Assembly: GCA_035647615.1 (NCBI GenBank)
Contig: DASRND010000036.1
Span: forward strand, 124,001-188,000
Source: Bacteroidales bacterium
GTDB taxonomy: Bacteria; Bacteroidota; Bacteroidia; Bacteroidales; 4484-276
DNA: 64,000 bases
Reading direction: 5' to 3'
The position numbers were made by a program, and so were the translations under genes. Below the pieces are notes generated by a model, which ran no database searches, was not told the DNA's origin, and was given only the letters and a program-made list of their open reading frames with translations. Positions 18,438 to 30,418 of the stretch are shown piece after piece; positions within the stretch are counted from its first letter, which is position 1; the number at the start of each line of letters is the position of its first letter.

Positions 18438-19144
18438 TGCTTGAAAATGCACTTTATCTTATTCCCGTAACTCTGGGAGACCAGGAACCTGCTTTGGTAC
18501 TGCCGGTAAAAGTGTTTGATGTAATTGGGGAACTGGAAGAGTTTATTGTGGAAAATGAGCGCACTGCCCGTCGGTTTTTGAGGAAATCCGGCTACACCCG
18601 AAATTTTGATACAGTAAAATTTCACTTGCTCAATAAACATACGCTACCGGAGGAACTTGCCCCTTTTCTTGATTCGGTTAAAAACGGAAAAGCTGTGGGC
18701 TTGCTCTCCGAAGCCGGTGTGCCCTGCATTGCCGATCCTGGTGCAGTGGTGGTTCAACTTTGTCACCAGCATTCATTGCGCGTAATTCCGCTTACGGGAC
18801 CTTCCTCGCTGCTGCTGGCGCTAATGGCTTCGGGCTTCAACGGACAAAACTTTGCTTTTCATGGCTACCTGCCCATACAAAAACCTGAACTACGTCAAAA
18901 ATTGCGTGAACTCGAAGCCAGTATTTATCAAAGAGACCAAACTCAGATCTTTATCGAAACCCCTTATCGCAACGATAAACTTATCGAAAACATCCTTTCG
19001 CACTGCCAGCCACAAACCCGGCTCTGCATTGCTACCGATATTACTCTCGACACGGAATGGATATCAACCCGACCCGTTTCGTGGTGGCGGCAGCACAAAC
19101 CAACCCTTCACAAACGACCTTCTGTTTTTCTGCTTTACAAATAA
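18437..19144 (+). CDS. RsmI-like SAM-dependent methyltransferase (tetrapyrrole methylase fold)
   Basis: A 235-residue protein of the tetrapyrrole-methylase fold, resembling RsmI (16S rRNA 2'-O-methyltransferase). It has L-Y-L-I-P-V-T-L-G at the start, G-L-L-S-E-A-G-V-P-C-I-A-D-P-G near residues 93-107 and L-T-G-P-S-S-L-L-L-A-L-M-A-S-G-F. The first motif reads V-T-L-G-D where RsmI has P-T-P-I-G-N, which marks the Bacteroidota RsmI-like paralogue group. Its target is not known to me. It is the last gene of the phosphatase-dehydratase-methyltransferase unit. Confidence 0.8.
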   Translation: MLENALYLIPVTLGDQEPALVLPVKVFDVIGELEEFIVENERTARRFLRKSGYTRNFDTVKFHLLNKHTLPEELAPFLDSVKNGKAVGLLSEAGVPCIADPGAVVVQLCHQHSLRVIPLTGPSSLLLALMASGFNGQNFAFHGYLPIQKPELRQKLRELEASIYQRDQTQIFIETPYRNDKLIENILSHCQPQTRLCIATDITLDTEWISTRPVSWWRQHKPTLHKRPSVFLLYK

Positions 19145-19146
19145 AA

Positions 19147-19176
19147 AAGCCCCGGGAGGATTAATCACCGGGGCTT
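19147..19176. terminator. Hairpin after the RsmI-like gene
   Basis: AAGCCCCGG pairs with CCGGGGCTT around a 12-base loop, directly after the stop. The T-run lies on the minus-strand side only (the plus strand has A6 before the stem), so it is a weaker terminator for the plus strand and a standard one for the minus strand. Confidence 0.7.
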
Positions 19177-19554
19177 AAAGAAGGATTACATGTTACCTGA
19201 AAAGGTATCTTAATATCTTGATTTCAACTTATTATGAAACGCTTTAAAGCGCTTTTTGTTCTATGTGTTAAATTTTATTAAAAAAAAAGAAACCCGCCTT
19301 TCGACGGGTTCCTAACCTAACGTTTATGAAAAAAAATACCTGTTATTCTAACCCGGTATCAAGGCGGGGGATGTTCAGCTTAAAAACAAACCCGAAATAT
19401 TAACTGCAAAAACATAGCCAAATTGCCCAAACTTCATTTTTACAACTTACGGCATCTTACATACCGATAGCATATCCTGCATCAAAAATGCTATTGATGA
19501 GCGGGAACAGTCGTATTGTTAGCTTTGGGAAGTTTTAAAAAATGTACTTTTTTT
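19177..19554. other. Intergenic region between convergent transcripts
   Basis: About 380 bases without a gene. It holds a 12-base palindrome CGCTTTAAAGCG at 19240-19251 followed by CTTTTTG, a weak plus-strand terminator candidate, and the minus-strand hairpin listed separately. The remainder shows nothing recognisable. Confidence 0.5.
19280..19317 (-). terminator. Terminator of the two-component gene cluster
   Basis: On the minus strand, AACCCG pairs with CGGGTT around TCGAAAGG and is followed by a long T-run. It lies about 240 bases beyond the stop of the response regulator gene. Confidence 0.65.
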
Positions 19555-20400
19555 TTAAAACTCGTAATTTGACAGGAATTCACTAATGTCTTCGTCTTTT
19601 CCTAAATTGAGCTTTTGACGCAGGCGCGACTTTCTGGTGTAAACAGCCTCTGGCGAGGTTTCCAAAAACTCAGCAATTTCCACGTTGAGAAACCGGTGCT
19701 TAAGATAAGAACACAGCCGCAGGTCGTCGAAGGTGAGTTTGGGGAAATTTTTCTTCAATGAGCGATGAAATTCCTGGTTGCTTTTATCGATAAACAAGTT
19801 GGAGATCATTTCTTTTATGTGCCGTATCTCCATGCGTGCCACAGGATTTTTCTCAAGGATTAGCTTGTCGAGCTGGCTACGCAATTCGTAGAAAAGAGTC
19901 ACATTTTCGAGCTCAGCTTTGCGCACTTCGAGTGCCTCACGATCCAGGTCATCGGTGCCAGTGGCAGACTGAAGCTCATGCAACTGTTTTTCGATTTGTT
20001 TCTTCTCCAGAAGTTTTTCGCGAAGTTCGATGTGGGTTTTTACGCGTGCCAGCAGTTCTTCAGTCTTGAATGGTTTGGTCACATAATCCACAGCACCCAA
20101 CTCGAAACCTTTTACCACATTTTCTGATTCCGACTTGGCTGTAACGAAAATCACCGGGATGTCCTGTGTATCTTCATCCTCCTTTAGCCGCCGTATCACC
20201 TCGAAGCCGTCCATTTCGGGCATCATCACATCGAGTAAGATCAAATCGAAGTCGATCGATTTCACTTTTCCCAAAGCCGATGCACCACTCTTGGCAAAGG
20301 TGATGTTGTAGTTTTTGGTTTGCAAAATGTTGGCTGCCAGTTCGATGTTTTTTGGCACGTCGTCAACAATGAGTATTTTCTTCTTGGATAGATTTTCCAT
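19555..20400 (-). CDS. Response regulator with C-terminal helix-turn-helix
   Basis: A 281-residue protein. Residues 8-125 are a receiver domain with acidic pair V-D-D, phosphoacceptor Asp57 in L-I-L-L-D-V-M-M-P-E-M-D-G, and the conserved lysine in V-T-K-P-F. Residues about 125-180 form a coiled coil (L-L-E-K-K-Q-I-E-K-Q-L). The C-terminus (about 215-275) is a LuxR/GerE-like helix-turn-helix: L-K-H-R-F-L-N-V-E-I-A-E-F-L-E-T-S-P-E-A-V and R-K-S-R-L-R-Q-K-L. It is probably the transcriptional output of the phosphorelay whose sensor genes lie immediately upstream (5-base gap). Confidence 0.88.
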   Translation of the reverse strand: MENLSKKKILIVDDVPKNIELAANILQTKNYNITFAKSGASALGKVKSIDFDLILLDVMMPEMDGFEVIRRLKEDEDTQDIPVIFVTAKSESENVVKGFELGAVDYVTKPFKTEELLARVKTHIELREKLLEKKQIEKQLHELQSATGTDDLDREALEVRKAELENVTLFYELRSQLDKLILEKNPVARMEIRHIKEMISNLFIDKSNQEFHRSLKKNFPKLTFDDLRLCSYLKHRFLNVEIAEFLETSPEAVYTRKSRLRQKLNLGKDEDISEFLSNYEF

Positions 20401-20405
20401 AGTCT

Positions 20406-21530
20406 TCAGTTATTTTTTGGAAGTGTGAAATAAAAAGTTGAGCCCACTCCGGGCGAGCTATCTACACGGATAGTTCCGTTGTGTTTCTCTATAAATTCTT
20501 TAGTAATAATCAATCCCAATCCAACACCTTTTTCACCGCTGGTACCCCATTTGGGATCGTTTTTGGCTTTAGCCAAAAAAAGTTTTCCCATCGTTTCTTC
20601 GCTCATTCCTATCCCGTTGTCGTGCACGCTTACCTCGATAAACTGATTATCTTTTTCGATAATGCGCGTGGTAATGGTGCCACCGGGATTGGTAAATTTG
20701 ATGGCATTGGCCAGCAGGTTGCGCAGAATTGTCTTCACCGCATTTTTATCGGCGTAAGCTGTATAGTTGTCGATGAGATTGCTCTTGAGAGTAATATTTT
20801 TGATCATTGCCATACCCTCGAGCAAATCGTAGGTCTCATGCACCGCCTGATTCATATTGATCATTCGCGGTTTGTAAATCATCTCTCCCTGCTGATTTCG
20901 CGCCCAATAAAGCAAATTTTCGAGTAGTGAATAGGCGTTGCCAATAGACTGCCAGATTGCTTTCACAAAACGATGCATACTGTCATCATCCATCACCACC
21001 TGATTGGTAGCCAGCATCTCCAACGATTCGCGAATATTGCCAAAAGGCCCTAACAAGTCGTGGCTGATAATGCTGAACATCTTGTCTTTGGTCTCGTTGC
21101 TTTCGGTGAGGAGCAGATTGGTTTGCTTTAGATGTTCGAGCGACTGTTTCAATCGAATATGTGTCTCAACGCGCGACAGCAACTCCTGCCCGTGAAAAGG
21201 CTTGGTGACATAATCAGCCCCTCCCACTTCAAAACCTTTTACAATGCTCTCAGGCTCGGTCTTGGCAGTAAGAAAAATTACCGGGATTTTTTCCGTCACC
21301 GGATCTTCCTTCAGCCGCTGGCATACTTCGTAGCCATCCATGTCGGGCATCATTATATCGAGCAGGATGAGGTCGAACGGAACTTTTTTTGATTTTTCCA
21401 GCGCTTCTTTTCCGCTCTGTGAAAACGAAATGTTGTAGTTGTTGCTGCGCAATATCTTTGCTGCAACCCTGATGTTGATAGGGTTGTCGTCGACAAGTAA
21501 TATTTTCGAATGTGTTTGCACGCAGTACAT
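20406..21530 (-). CDS. Receiver-histidine kinase hybrid (REC-HisKA-HATPase)
   Basis: A 374-residue cytoplasmic protein. An N-terminal receiver has Asp58 in L-I-L-L-D-I-M-M-P-D-M-D-G. A kinase follows with H157 in M-F-S-I-I-S-H-D-L-L-G-P, an N-box (N-L-L-A-N-A-I-K-F-T) and G-boxes (D-N-G-I-G-M, G-V-G-L-G-L). No transmembrane segment is visible. The receiver is very similar to that of the following response regulator, suggesting duplication. It may receive phosphate from the large PAS kinase upstream and pass it to the regulator downstream. Confidence 0.88.
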   Translation of the reverse strand: MYCVQTHSKILLVDDNPINIRVAAKILRSNNYNISFSQSGKEALEKSKKVPFDLILLDIMMPDMDGYEVCQRLKEDPVTEKIPVIFLTAKTEPESIVKGFEVGGADYVTKPFHGQELLSRVETHIRLKQSLEHLKQTNLLLTESNETKDKMFSIISHDLLGPFGNIRESLEMLATNQVVMDDDSMHRFVKAIWQSIGNAYSLLENLLYWARNQQGEMIYKPRMINMNQAVHETYDLLEGMAMIKNITLKSNLIDNYTAYADKNAVKTILRNLLANAIKFTNPGGTITTRIIEKDNQFIEVSVHDNGIGMSEETMGKLFLAKAKNDPKWGTSGEKGVGLGLIITKEFIEKHNGTIRVDSSPGVGSTFYFTLPKNN

Positions 21531-21606
21531 TTTTTCGCTTTCGCTAAATTTGCCGTGAAGGCCTCAAAAGTATGAAAAACAATTAGATAACAATCTAAAC
21601 CGGTTT

Positions 21607-25104
<3,498 letters not shown>

Positions 25105-25194
25105 CCGAGAATCAAAATGTTTGTTTTTGTAACAGGCGGCTAAGATAACAATTTCTGTCTTTGCCCACCCGCTGCAATGAGATAACGGTGCACA

Positions 25195-25234
25195 AAAAAA
25201 AGCCTGGTGGCACATTGACCATCAGGCTTTTTCT
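25195..25234 (-). terminator. Terminator of ilvE
   Basis: AAAAAGCCTGGTGG pairs with CCATCAGGCTTTTT (one G-T pair) around an 8-base loop, flanked by A and T runs. It lies between the ilvE stop and the PAS kinase start, so the leftward ilvE transcript probably ends here. Confidence 0.88.
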
Positions 25235-25255
25235 ATTAATATTATAATATGGTGT

Positions 25256-26275
25256 CTATTCCACGATTTGACTCCAGCCGTAAGTATCCTTATCGCGACC
25301 TTCTTGAATGGCGCGCAGTTTATTGTAAAGCTTGGTGCTTACAGGACCAGCTTTTCCGTCTTTGCAGTATTCGTAAGTTTTTCCTGTTTGACGGTCAACA
25401 ATTTTATGGATGGGCGAAATCACCGCGGCAGTACCGCAGGCACCAACTTCGTCAAAATCACCTAATTCGTCCACAGCCACGTTGCGCAATTCTACCTTCA
25501 GGCCCATATCGGCAGCAAGCTGACGCAGACTCATATTGGTAATAGAGGGCAGCACCGATGGTGAGTTGGGAGTAATGTAGCTGTTGCCTTTGATGGCGAA
25601 GAAGTTAGCAGGACCGGCTTCATCGATTAAGTTGCGATCGGCCGAAGAGCGGAAGATTACGCTTGAAAAGCCTTCTTCTTTGCCTCGTACCAATGCGCGC
25701 AGGCTGGCAGCGTAGTTGCCACCAACTTTTATGTGACCTGTTCCAAAGGGTGCTGCACGGTCGTAGTCTCCAATTATCTGAAGGTTGACGGGATTGAAAC
25801 CTTCTTTAAAGTAGGGTCCCACTGGTCCTACGAATACCAAAAACAGATATTCGCCCGAAGGCTTCACGCCTACTTCAGGTCCTGATCCGATGAGCAAAGG
25901 ACGCAAATAGAGCGATGCGCCAAAGCCGTAAGCCGGAACATATTTAGCGTTAAGCTTCACTACTTTAAAAATCGCTTCTTTAAAAAGCTCGGCAGGAACT
26001 TCGGCCATCATTACGCCCTGTGCTGAGCGCTGCATTCTTTTGGCATTTTCTTCCCAGCGAAACAAGCGTATTTTTCCGTCTTCACCTCTGAAAGCTTTCA
26101 TGCCCTCAAAAGCTTCCTGCCCGTAGTGCAAAGCAGTAGCTGCCATGTGCAGATTGATGTGTTCTGAAGATGACACTTCCAGCTCTCCCCACTTACCGTT
26201 GCGGTTGTAACAGCGCACGTTGTAGTCGGTTTTGAAGTAGCCGAATGGTAGGTTTTTCCAATCTATATCCATCAT
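25256..26275 (-). CDS. ilvE: Branched-chain amino acid aminotransferase
   Basis: A 339-residue fold-type IV PLP aminotransferase. G-H-I-K-V-G-G-N-Y-A-A-S carries the catalytic lysine, and later segments (D-E-A-G-P-A-N-F-F-A-I, T-P-N-S-P-S-V-L-P-S-I-T, E-V-G-A-C-G-T-A-A-V-I-S-P) match type II BCATs. It interconverts leucine, isoleucine and valine with their 2-oxo acids using glutamate. Starts at 26275 and 26272 are equivalent; the longer frame to 26413 is rejected because it enters the upstream promoter region. It is a single gene with its own terminator. Confidence 0.95.
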   Translation of the reverse strand: MMDIDWKNLPFGYFKTDYNVRCYNRNGKWGELEVSSSEHINLHMAATALHYGQEAFEGMKAFRGEDGKIRLFRWEENAKRMQRSAQGVMMAEVPAELFKEAIFKVVKLNAKYVPAYGFGASLYLRPLLIGSGPEVGVKPSGEYLFLVFVGPVGPYFKEGFNPVNLQIIGDYDRAAPFGTGHIKVGGNYAASLRALVRGKEEGFSSVIFRSSADRNLIDEAGPANFFAIKGNSYITPNSPSVLPSITNMSLRQLAADMGLKVELRNVAVDELGDFDEVGACGTAAVISPIHKIVDRQTGKTYEYCKDGKAGPVSTKLYNKLRAIQEGRDKDTYGWSQIVE

Positions 26276-26586
26276 AATATTTTTTATGGTTTGATAAAAA
26301 AATGTTTCGCTAAAGTAAAAAATAATCCATCCCTCAGAAGCGCTCTGTTTTACATCACCACCTGCAATTACTACTGTAATGACATAAATTGAGAACCAAA
26401 ATCGGGTATGCAAACTTCGTTATTAAAACCCAAGTACAGAACCTGTGTCAGCTACAAAACCTTACGCAACAAAGTTTTTCGCGCGAACAGTCTATTTTTG
26501 TTTTTGTCTGATGGTAGTAAAACAGCATTTTTAAAATTAGTAACAACAGAAAACCCCATTTGACTTTTATCTTAACTGCCGATACT
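26276..26586. other. Divergent promoter region, ilvE / hydrogenase-like module
   Basis: About 310 bases without a gene between ilvE and the DRTGG gene. The minus strand has TACTTTAG at 26310-26317, one mismatch from the -7 consensus, about 35 bases before ilvE. The plus strand has a perfect TATTTTTG at 26493-26500. No operator-like palindrome was noticed. Confidence 0.5.
26493..26500 (+). promoter_or_regulatory. -7 element upstream of the hydrogenase-like module
   Basis: TATTTTTG, a perfect TAnnTTTG match, 86 bases before the first ATG of the six-gene operon. There is no clear -33 partner. Confidence 0.4.
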
Positions 26587-26931
26587 ATGAAAATCCCTTT
26601 GCTGATGCAATTACTCGAAGCCCGTTTGGTGTGTGGTGATGCGGAGAATCATCGCCTCATTGAGCACGCTTTTGCATCCGATTTGATGAGCGACGTGCTG
26701 ACCCTGGATACATGCAGCCCGCTGCTGATAACAGGATTGTCGAACATACAAACCATACGTACCGCCGAGATGGCCGACATCCATACCATATTGCTTGCAC
26801 GTGGCAAAAAAGCAACACCTGAGATGATTGAGCTTGCACGCCAAAACGACATGGTGATGCTCGAAACGCCCTATTCCATCTTCAAAAGCAGCGGCATTCT
26901 ATACAACCATGGATTAAAACCAGTTTATTAA
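26587..26931 (+). CDS. DRTGG-domain protein (first copy)
   Basis: A 114-residue protein resembling the stand-alone DRTGG-domain proteins found in hydrogenase gene clusters. It has an A-S-D-L-M-S-D-V-L segment near residue 37 and A-D-I-H-T-I-L-L-A-R-G-K-K-A-T-P-E-M-I-E-L-A. The DRTGG domain is a small alpha/beta fold of unknown biochemical role, often beside CBS or phosphotransacetylase domains. The ATG at 26587 is used; the longer frame from 26560 starts with a non-conserved segment. It opens the six-gene operon. A second, related gene lies at 28758. Confidence 0.75.
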   Translation: MKIPLLMQLLEARLVCGDAENHRLIEHAFASDLMSDVLTLDTCSPLLITGLSNIQTIRTAEMADIHTILLARGKKATPEMIELARQNDMVMLETPYSIFKSSGILYNHGLKPVY

Positions 26932-26949
26932 TAAAACATTTCACCTGTC

Positions 26950-27363
26950 ATGATTTTCACTTATGAGATAGAAGGAGGCAACTTCAGCCGCGCAGGCAGT
27001 GCCTCAAGCGACATCAAAAAGGCGCTCAAACAACTCGACCTTGACTACACCATCATCAAGCGGGTGGTGGTGTCGCTGTACGAAGCCGAAGTGAACATCG
27101 TGGCACATGCCCGTCAAGGTACCTTAACAGCCGACATTGAAGCTGATCGGATCGTGATGGTTCTCGACGACCAGGGGCCTGGCATCCCCGACATCGATGC
27201 TGCCATGACAGCCGGATTCTCCACGGCTTCGTCGCGCGTGCGCGAAATGGGATTTGGCGCAGGAATGGGTTTGCCAAATATCAAAAAAAATGCTGACTCA
27301 CTCAACATAGAAAGTACTGTAGGTGTGGGAACACGCCTTGAAATCATAGTGAATTTTAAATGA
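26950..27363 (+). CDS. Stand-alone HATPase (anti-sigma/RsbW-type) protein, first copy
   Basis: A 137-residue GHKL ATPase domain with no other domain. N-box: Y-E-A-E-V-N-I-V-A-H-A; G1: D-D-Q-G-P-G-I-P-D; G2: M-G-F-G-A-G-M-G-L-P-N-I-K-K. Such single-domain ATPases act as serine kinases/anti-sigma factors or as the catalytic half of a split kinase. There is no histidine phosphotransfer domain or STAS protein beside it. Its TGA overlaps the next ATG by 4 bases, tying it to the hydrogenase-like protein. Confidence 0.82.
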   Translation: MIFTYEIEGGNFSRAGSASSDIKKALKQLDLDYTIIKRVVVSLYEAEVNIVAHARQGTLTADIEADRIVMVLDDQGPGIPDIDAAMTAGFSTASSRVREMGFGAGMGLPNIKKNADSLNIESTVGVGTRLEIIVNFK

Positions 27364-28748
27364 ATAGCTCCGATAACTCCACCGGCAAAAAAATGAGTGA
27401 CTTCCACCATGCACTCAAAATTATCGACGAGTTGTGCATCGGTTGCTCCAAGTGCATGAACATCTGCCCCACGCATGCCATCCGTGTGCGAAACGGCAAG
27501 GCACGTTTGATGGACAACCGCTGCATCGATTGTGGCGAATGCTATAAGATTTGTCCTGTCAGCGCCATCATTATCGAGCAGGACGACTTTAGCCGTATCT
27601 TTCCTTTCAAATATCGTGTGGCGCTTGTACCGGCAGTTTTCTTTGCCCAGTTTCCTACTAAATATAGTATTGGACGAATAACACATGCACTGCTGGGGTT
27701 AGGATTTACACACGTATTCGAGATCGAAAACGGCGCCAGGCTTATCCGCCAGGAGACCCGGAAATTGTTGGCCGAAGATAGGGAAGAAAAGCCATTGATC
27801 TCTACTTTCTGTCCGGCCATCGTCCGGCTTGTTCAGGTTAAATTTCCAGCGCTGGTGCATCATCTCATGCTTCTCAAGCCACCACTCGATGCCGCCGCTA
27901 TCTGGTTCAGGCATCACCTGGAGCAGCAGGGTGCCAGCCAGGAGGAAACCGGAATTTTTTATATAACCCAATGCGCCGCCAAAATTGCAGCCATCAAAAG
28001 TCCCGCCGAGGGTCAAGCCTCTCCTATTTCGGGTGTCATCAACATGGATGAGATATATAATAAGGTGTCGGCAAAGTTGCAGGCAGATGAGGGCGATTTC
28101 TTACAAGGAAACGAAAAGCAAGCTATCATGCCTGGCTCCGCAGATGTGCTGTGGAGCCTTACCAACGGAGAGGCAAGCCAGGTTACCGGGAAACACATGG
28201 CCATCGACGGGGTTCATAATGTAACCAACTTCCTTGAGAAGCTGGAGCAGGAAGAGCATCCGGCATTCGACTTTCTGGAACTTCGTTCCTGCGACGAAAG
28301 CTGTGCCGGTGGCGTGCTTACTACCGAAAACCGGTTTCTCACCGCCGAACGTATGCGAAGCCGGGCACGCAAATGTGCCGCTGATGAATCAGGAAAGCAG
28401 CCTTCGGCGATGCTTTATTTCGACAAGGAGATTCTCCCATTGCTCACCATCGAAGATATTAAACCCCGTTCGATGATGAAACTCGATGAAGACATGGGCG
28501 AAGCTTTGCGCAAAATGAAACTGATTCGCCAGATCATGCAGATGTTGCCCATGGTCGACTGTGGCGCCTGCGGTTCACCCGGATGTCAGGCTCTGGCCGA
28601 AGACATCGTTCAGGGTCGCGCCATGATGGAGAATTGCATCTTCATCCAGCGCCGCTATGAACAAAAAGGAATGCTCAAACCCGAAGTCTCTATTGAGATT
28701 GTTAAAAAAATATGGGGTGCCAATAAAATTGATAACGAAAATAAATAA
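27360..28748 (+). CDS. [FeFe]-hydrogenase-like sensory iron-sulfur protein (HydS-like)
   Basis: A 462-residue cytoplasmic protein. Two ferredoxin motifs (Cys26/29/32/36 and Cys55/58/61/65) are followed by a hydrogenase large-subunit-like domain (about 85-335) and a C-terminal 4Fe-4S domain (Cys401/404/409/426). The H-cluster motifs are degenerate but keep the ligand cysteines: S-T-F-C151-P (canonical T-S-C-C-P), I-T-Q-C205-A-A-K and R-S-C311-D-E-S-C315-A-G-G. Phe150 replaces the proton-transfer cysteine, as expected for sensory rather than catalytic members. With HATPase proteins on both sides it probably reports H2 or ferredoxin redox state. No catalytic hydABC genes follow. Confidence 0.82.
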   Translation: MNSSDNSTGKKMSDFHHALKIIDELCIGCSKCMNICPTHAIRVRNGKARLMDNRCIDCGECYKICPVSAIIIEQDDFSRIFPFKYRVALVPAVFFAQFPTKYSIGRITHALLGLGFTHVFEIENGARLIRQETRKLLAEDREEKPLISTFCPAIVRLVQVKFPALVHHLMLLKPPLDAAAIWFRHHLEQQGASQEETGIFYITQCAAKIAAIKSPAEGQASPISGVINMDEIYNKVSAKLQADEGDFLQGNEKQAIMPGSADVLWSLTNGEASQVTGKHMAIDGVHNVTNFLEKLEQEEHPAFDFLELRSCDESCAGGVLTTENRFLTAERMRSRARKCAADESGKQPSAMLYFDKEILPLLTIEDIKPRSMMKLDEDMGEALRKMKLIRQIMQMLPMVDCGACGSPGCQALAEDIVQGRAMMENCIFIQRRYEQKGMLKPEVSIEIVKKIWGANKIDNENK

Positions 28749-28757
28749 TTACAGAAA

Positions 28758-29093
28758 ATGACCGTAAAAGATTTAGTAGAAGCCCTGGAACTTAAAGTTT
28801 TCAGTGGCAAACAAGGGCTCGAAAATGAGATCAAAGGTGGTTACACCTCCGATCTGATGAGCGATGTAATGGGACATTGCAACCAAAACGACGTTTGGGT
28901 AACCTTGCAGACACATCGCAACATCATGGCCATCGCCTCGCTACGAGACCTGGCAGCCATTGTAATTGTGAAAGGATTTGAACCCGAACCCGAAGCCATC
29001 AACAAAAGCAACCAGGAGGATATTCCTATCCTGGGCACTTCGCTTGCCGCTTTTGAGGTTAGTGGCAAAATTTATGAATTACTAAAAAAATAG
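28758..29093 (+). CDS. DRTGG-domain protein (second copy)
   Basis: A 111-residue protein related to the first gene of the operon. It shares G-Y-T-S-D-L-M-S-D-V-M, the same S-D-L-M-S-D-V pattern seen in copy one, then N-D-V-W-V-T-L-Q-T-H-R-N-I-M-A-I-A-S and A-A-I-V-I-V-K-G. The pair may form a heterodimer. Function is unknown; in other anaerobes such genes accompany electron-bifurcating hydrogenases. Confidence 0.75.
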   Translation: MTVKDLVEALELKVFSGKQGLENEIKGGYTSDLMSDVMGHCNQNDVWVTLQTHRNIMAIASLRDLAAIVIVKGFEPEPEAINKSNQEDIPILGTSLAAFEVSGKIYELLKK

Positions 29094-29108
29094 AAGAAGG
29101 ATAACAAG

Positions 29109-29852
29109 ATGCAAAATTATCGCGCCGATCTGCATATGCATACCCTGCTGTCGCCCTGTGGCAGTCTGGATATGAGTCCACGCACCATTGTGGATATTGC
29201 CGCAGAACGTCACCTCGATATTATCGGCATCACCGATCACAACAGCACGCGCCACTGCAAGGTGATTCACAAGCTGGCTGCTGCCCGCAACATCGCTGTG
29301 CTTTGCGGCGCCGAGGTCACTTCGAGCGAGGAGGTGCATTGTCTGGCTTTTATGCCCGACTTTGAGCGGCTCGATCTTTTCGAAAACTACCTCCAGGAGC
29401 ACATGCAGGATTTTCCTAACGACCCTAAAGCTTTTGGCGACCAGGTGCAGGTGGACGAAAACGAAGAGATCGTTTATCAGGAAGAGCGCCTGCTGATTAT
29501 GGCCATCGATCAGGATATAGATGAAATAGAACAGCAGGTACACGCACTCGACGGAATCTTCATTCCGGCACACATCAACCGCCCGGCATTTGGCCTCATC
29601 AGTCAGTTGGGATTTGTGCCTCCCGACCTCAACTACGACGCGCTGGAACTGTCACGTCACGTCACCACCCAAAATTTTAAAAAAGCCTACCCACAACTTG
29701 CCGACAAAACATTTATTCGCAGCTCCGATGCGCATTATGTTGAAGACATCGGACGTTGCCACACACTTTTCCACCTTCGCGAGCCATCCTTTGACGAAAT
29801 TAAATTAGCACTTCATAACAGAGATGGACGCTTCGTGGCCGAAGAAAAATAA
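29109..29852 (+). CDS. PHP-domain metal-dependent phosphoesterase
   Basis: A 247-residue PHP-domain protein with the metal-binding motifs R-A-D-L-H-M-H-T near residue 5, I-T-D-H-N-S near residue 41, C-G-A-E-V-T, I-P-A-H-I-N-R and S-S-D-A-H-Y. The family hydrolyses phosphodiesters or phosphomonoesters using two or three metal ions. Its presence in the hydrogenase-like module suggests it removes a small nucleotide or another phosphorylated signal, which is inference. It is placed between the second DRTGG gene and the second HATPase. Confidence 0.85.
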   Translation: MQNYRADLHMHTLLSPCGSLDMSPRTIVDIAAERHLDIIGITDHNSTRHCKVIHKLAAARNIAVLCGAEVTSSEEVHCLAFMPDFERLDLFENYLQEHMQDFPNDPKAFGDQVQVDENEEIVYQEERLLIMAIDQDIDEIEQQVHALDGIFIPAHINRPAFGLISQLGFVPPDLNYDALELSRHVTTQNFKKAYPQLADKTFIRSSDAHYVEDIGRCHTLFHLREPSFDEIKLALHNRDGRFVAEEK

Positions 29853-29869
29853 TTTCTAACTTATTATTG

Positions 29870-30418
29870 ATGAAAGATCTAGCCCTGCACATCCTCGATA
29901 TCGTACACAACGCCATCAGCGCCAAATCCACACTCATCGAGGTTGATATCCGCGAAAGCGAAGATGAAGATGTTCTCACACTCACCGTAACTGACAATGG
30001 CCGGGGCATACCTCCCCACATGCTGGCAACCGTCACCGATGCATACACAACCTCGCGCACTACCCGAAAAGTGGGCATGGGTCTGCCGCTGCTTCGGCAA
30101 AATGCCGAACAAACCGGCGGTGGGATTTCTATCGAATCAGAGGTAGGAAAAGGGACCACGGTAACAGCAAAATTTGGATTAAACAATATCGACCGTCCGC
30201 CGCTTGGCGAAATCAGCAGTGTGATTGTAGATTTGGCAGCATCGCGGCCCGAAGTCGAATTTGTGTATCGCCATACCACCGCCGTGGAAAGCTTTTGTTT
30301 TGATACGCGTGAAGTAAAAGAAGCCCTCGACGGCACACCTATGGCCAACGCACAGATGCGCCGCTATCTCATCAGCATGATCGACGAAAACCTGGATGAG
30401 ATAAAAGCAACGCGGTAG
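29870..30418 (+). CDS. Stand-alone HATPase protein, second copy
   Basis: A 182-residue protein: an N-terminal GHKL ATPase domain (N-box H-N-A-I-S-A-K-S; G1 D-N-G-R-G-I-P; G2 V-G-M-G-L-P-L-L-R-Q-N-A-E) followed by about 55 residues of unknown type. The ATG at 29870 is preferred over the TTG at 29867. Like copy one it lacks a histidine-containing dimerisation domain. It is the last gene of the operon; in comparable clusters a NuoE-like hydrogenase subunit gene comes next, but here the region beyond holds only repeat debris. Confidence 0.8.
   Translation: MKDLALHILDIVHNAISAKSTLIEVDIRESEDEDVLTLTVTDNGRGIPPHMLATVTDAYTTSRTTRKVGMGLPLLRQNAEQTGGGISIESEVGKGTTVTAKFGLNNIDRPPLGEISSVIVDLAASRPEVEFVYRHTTAVESFCFDTREVKEALDGTPMANAQMRRYLISMIDENLDEIKATR

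Noticed and set aside
25105..25215. N-terminal extension of the PAS kinase to 25215
   Set aside because: It would run through the hairpin terminator of ilvE and adds a Cys-rich non-conserved segment.
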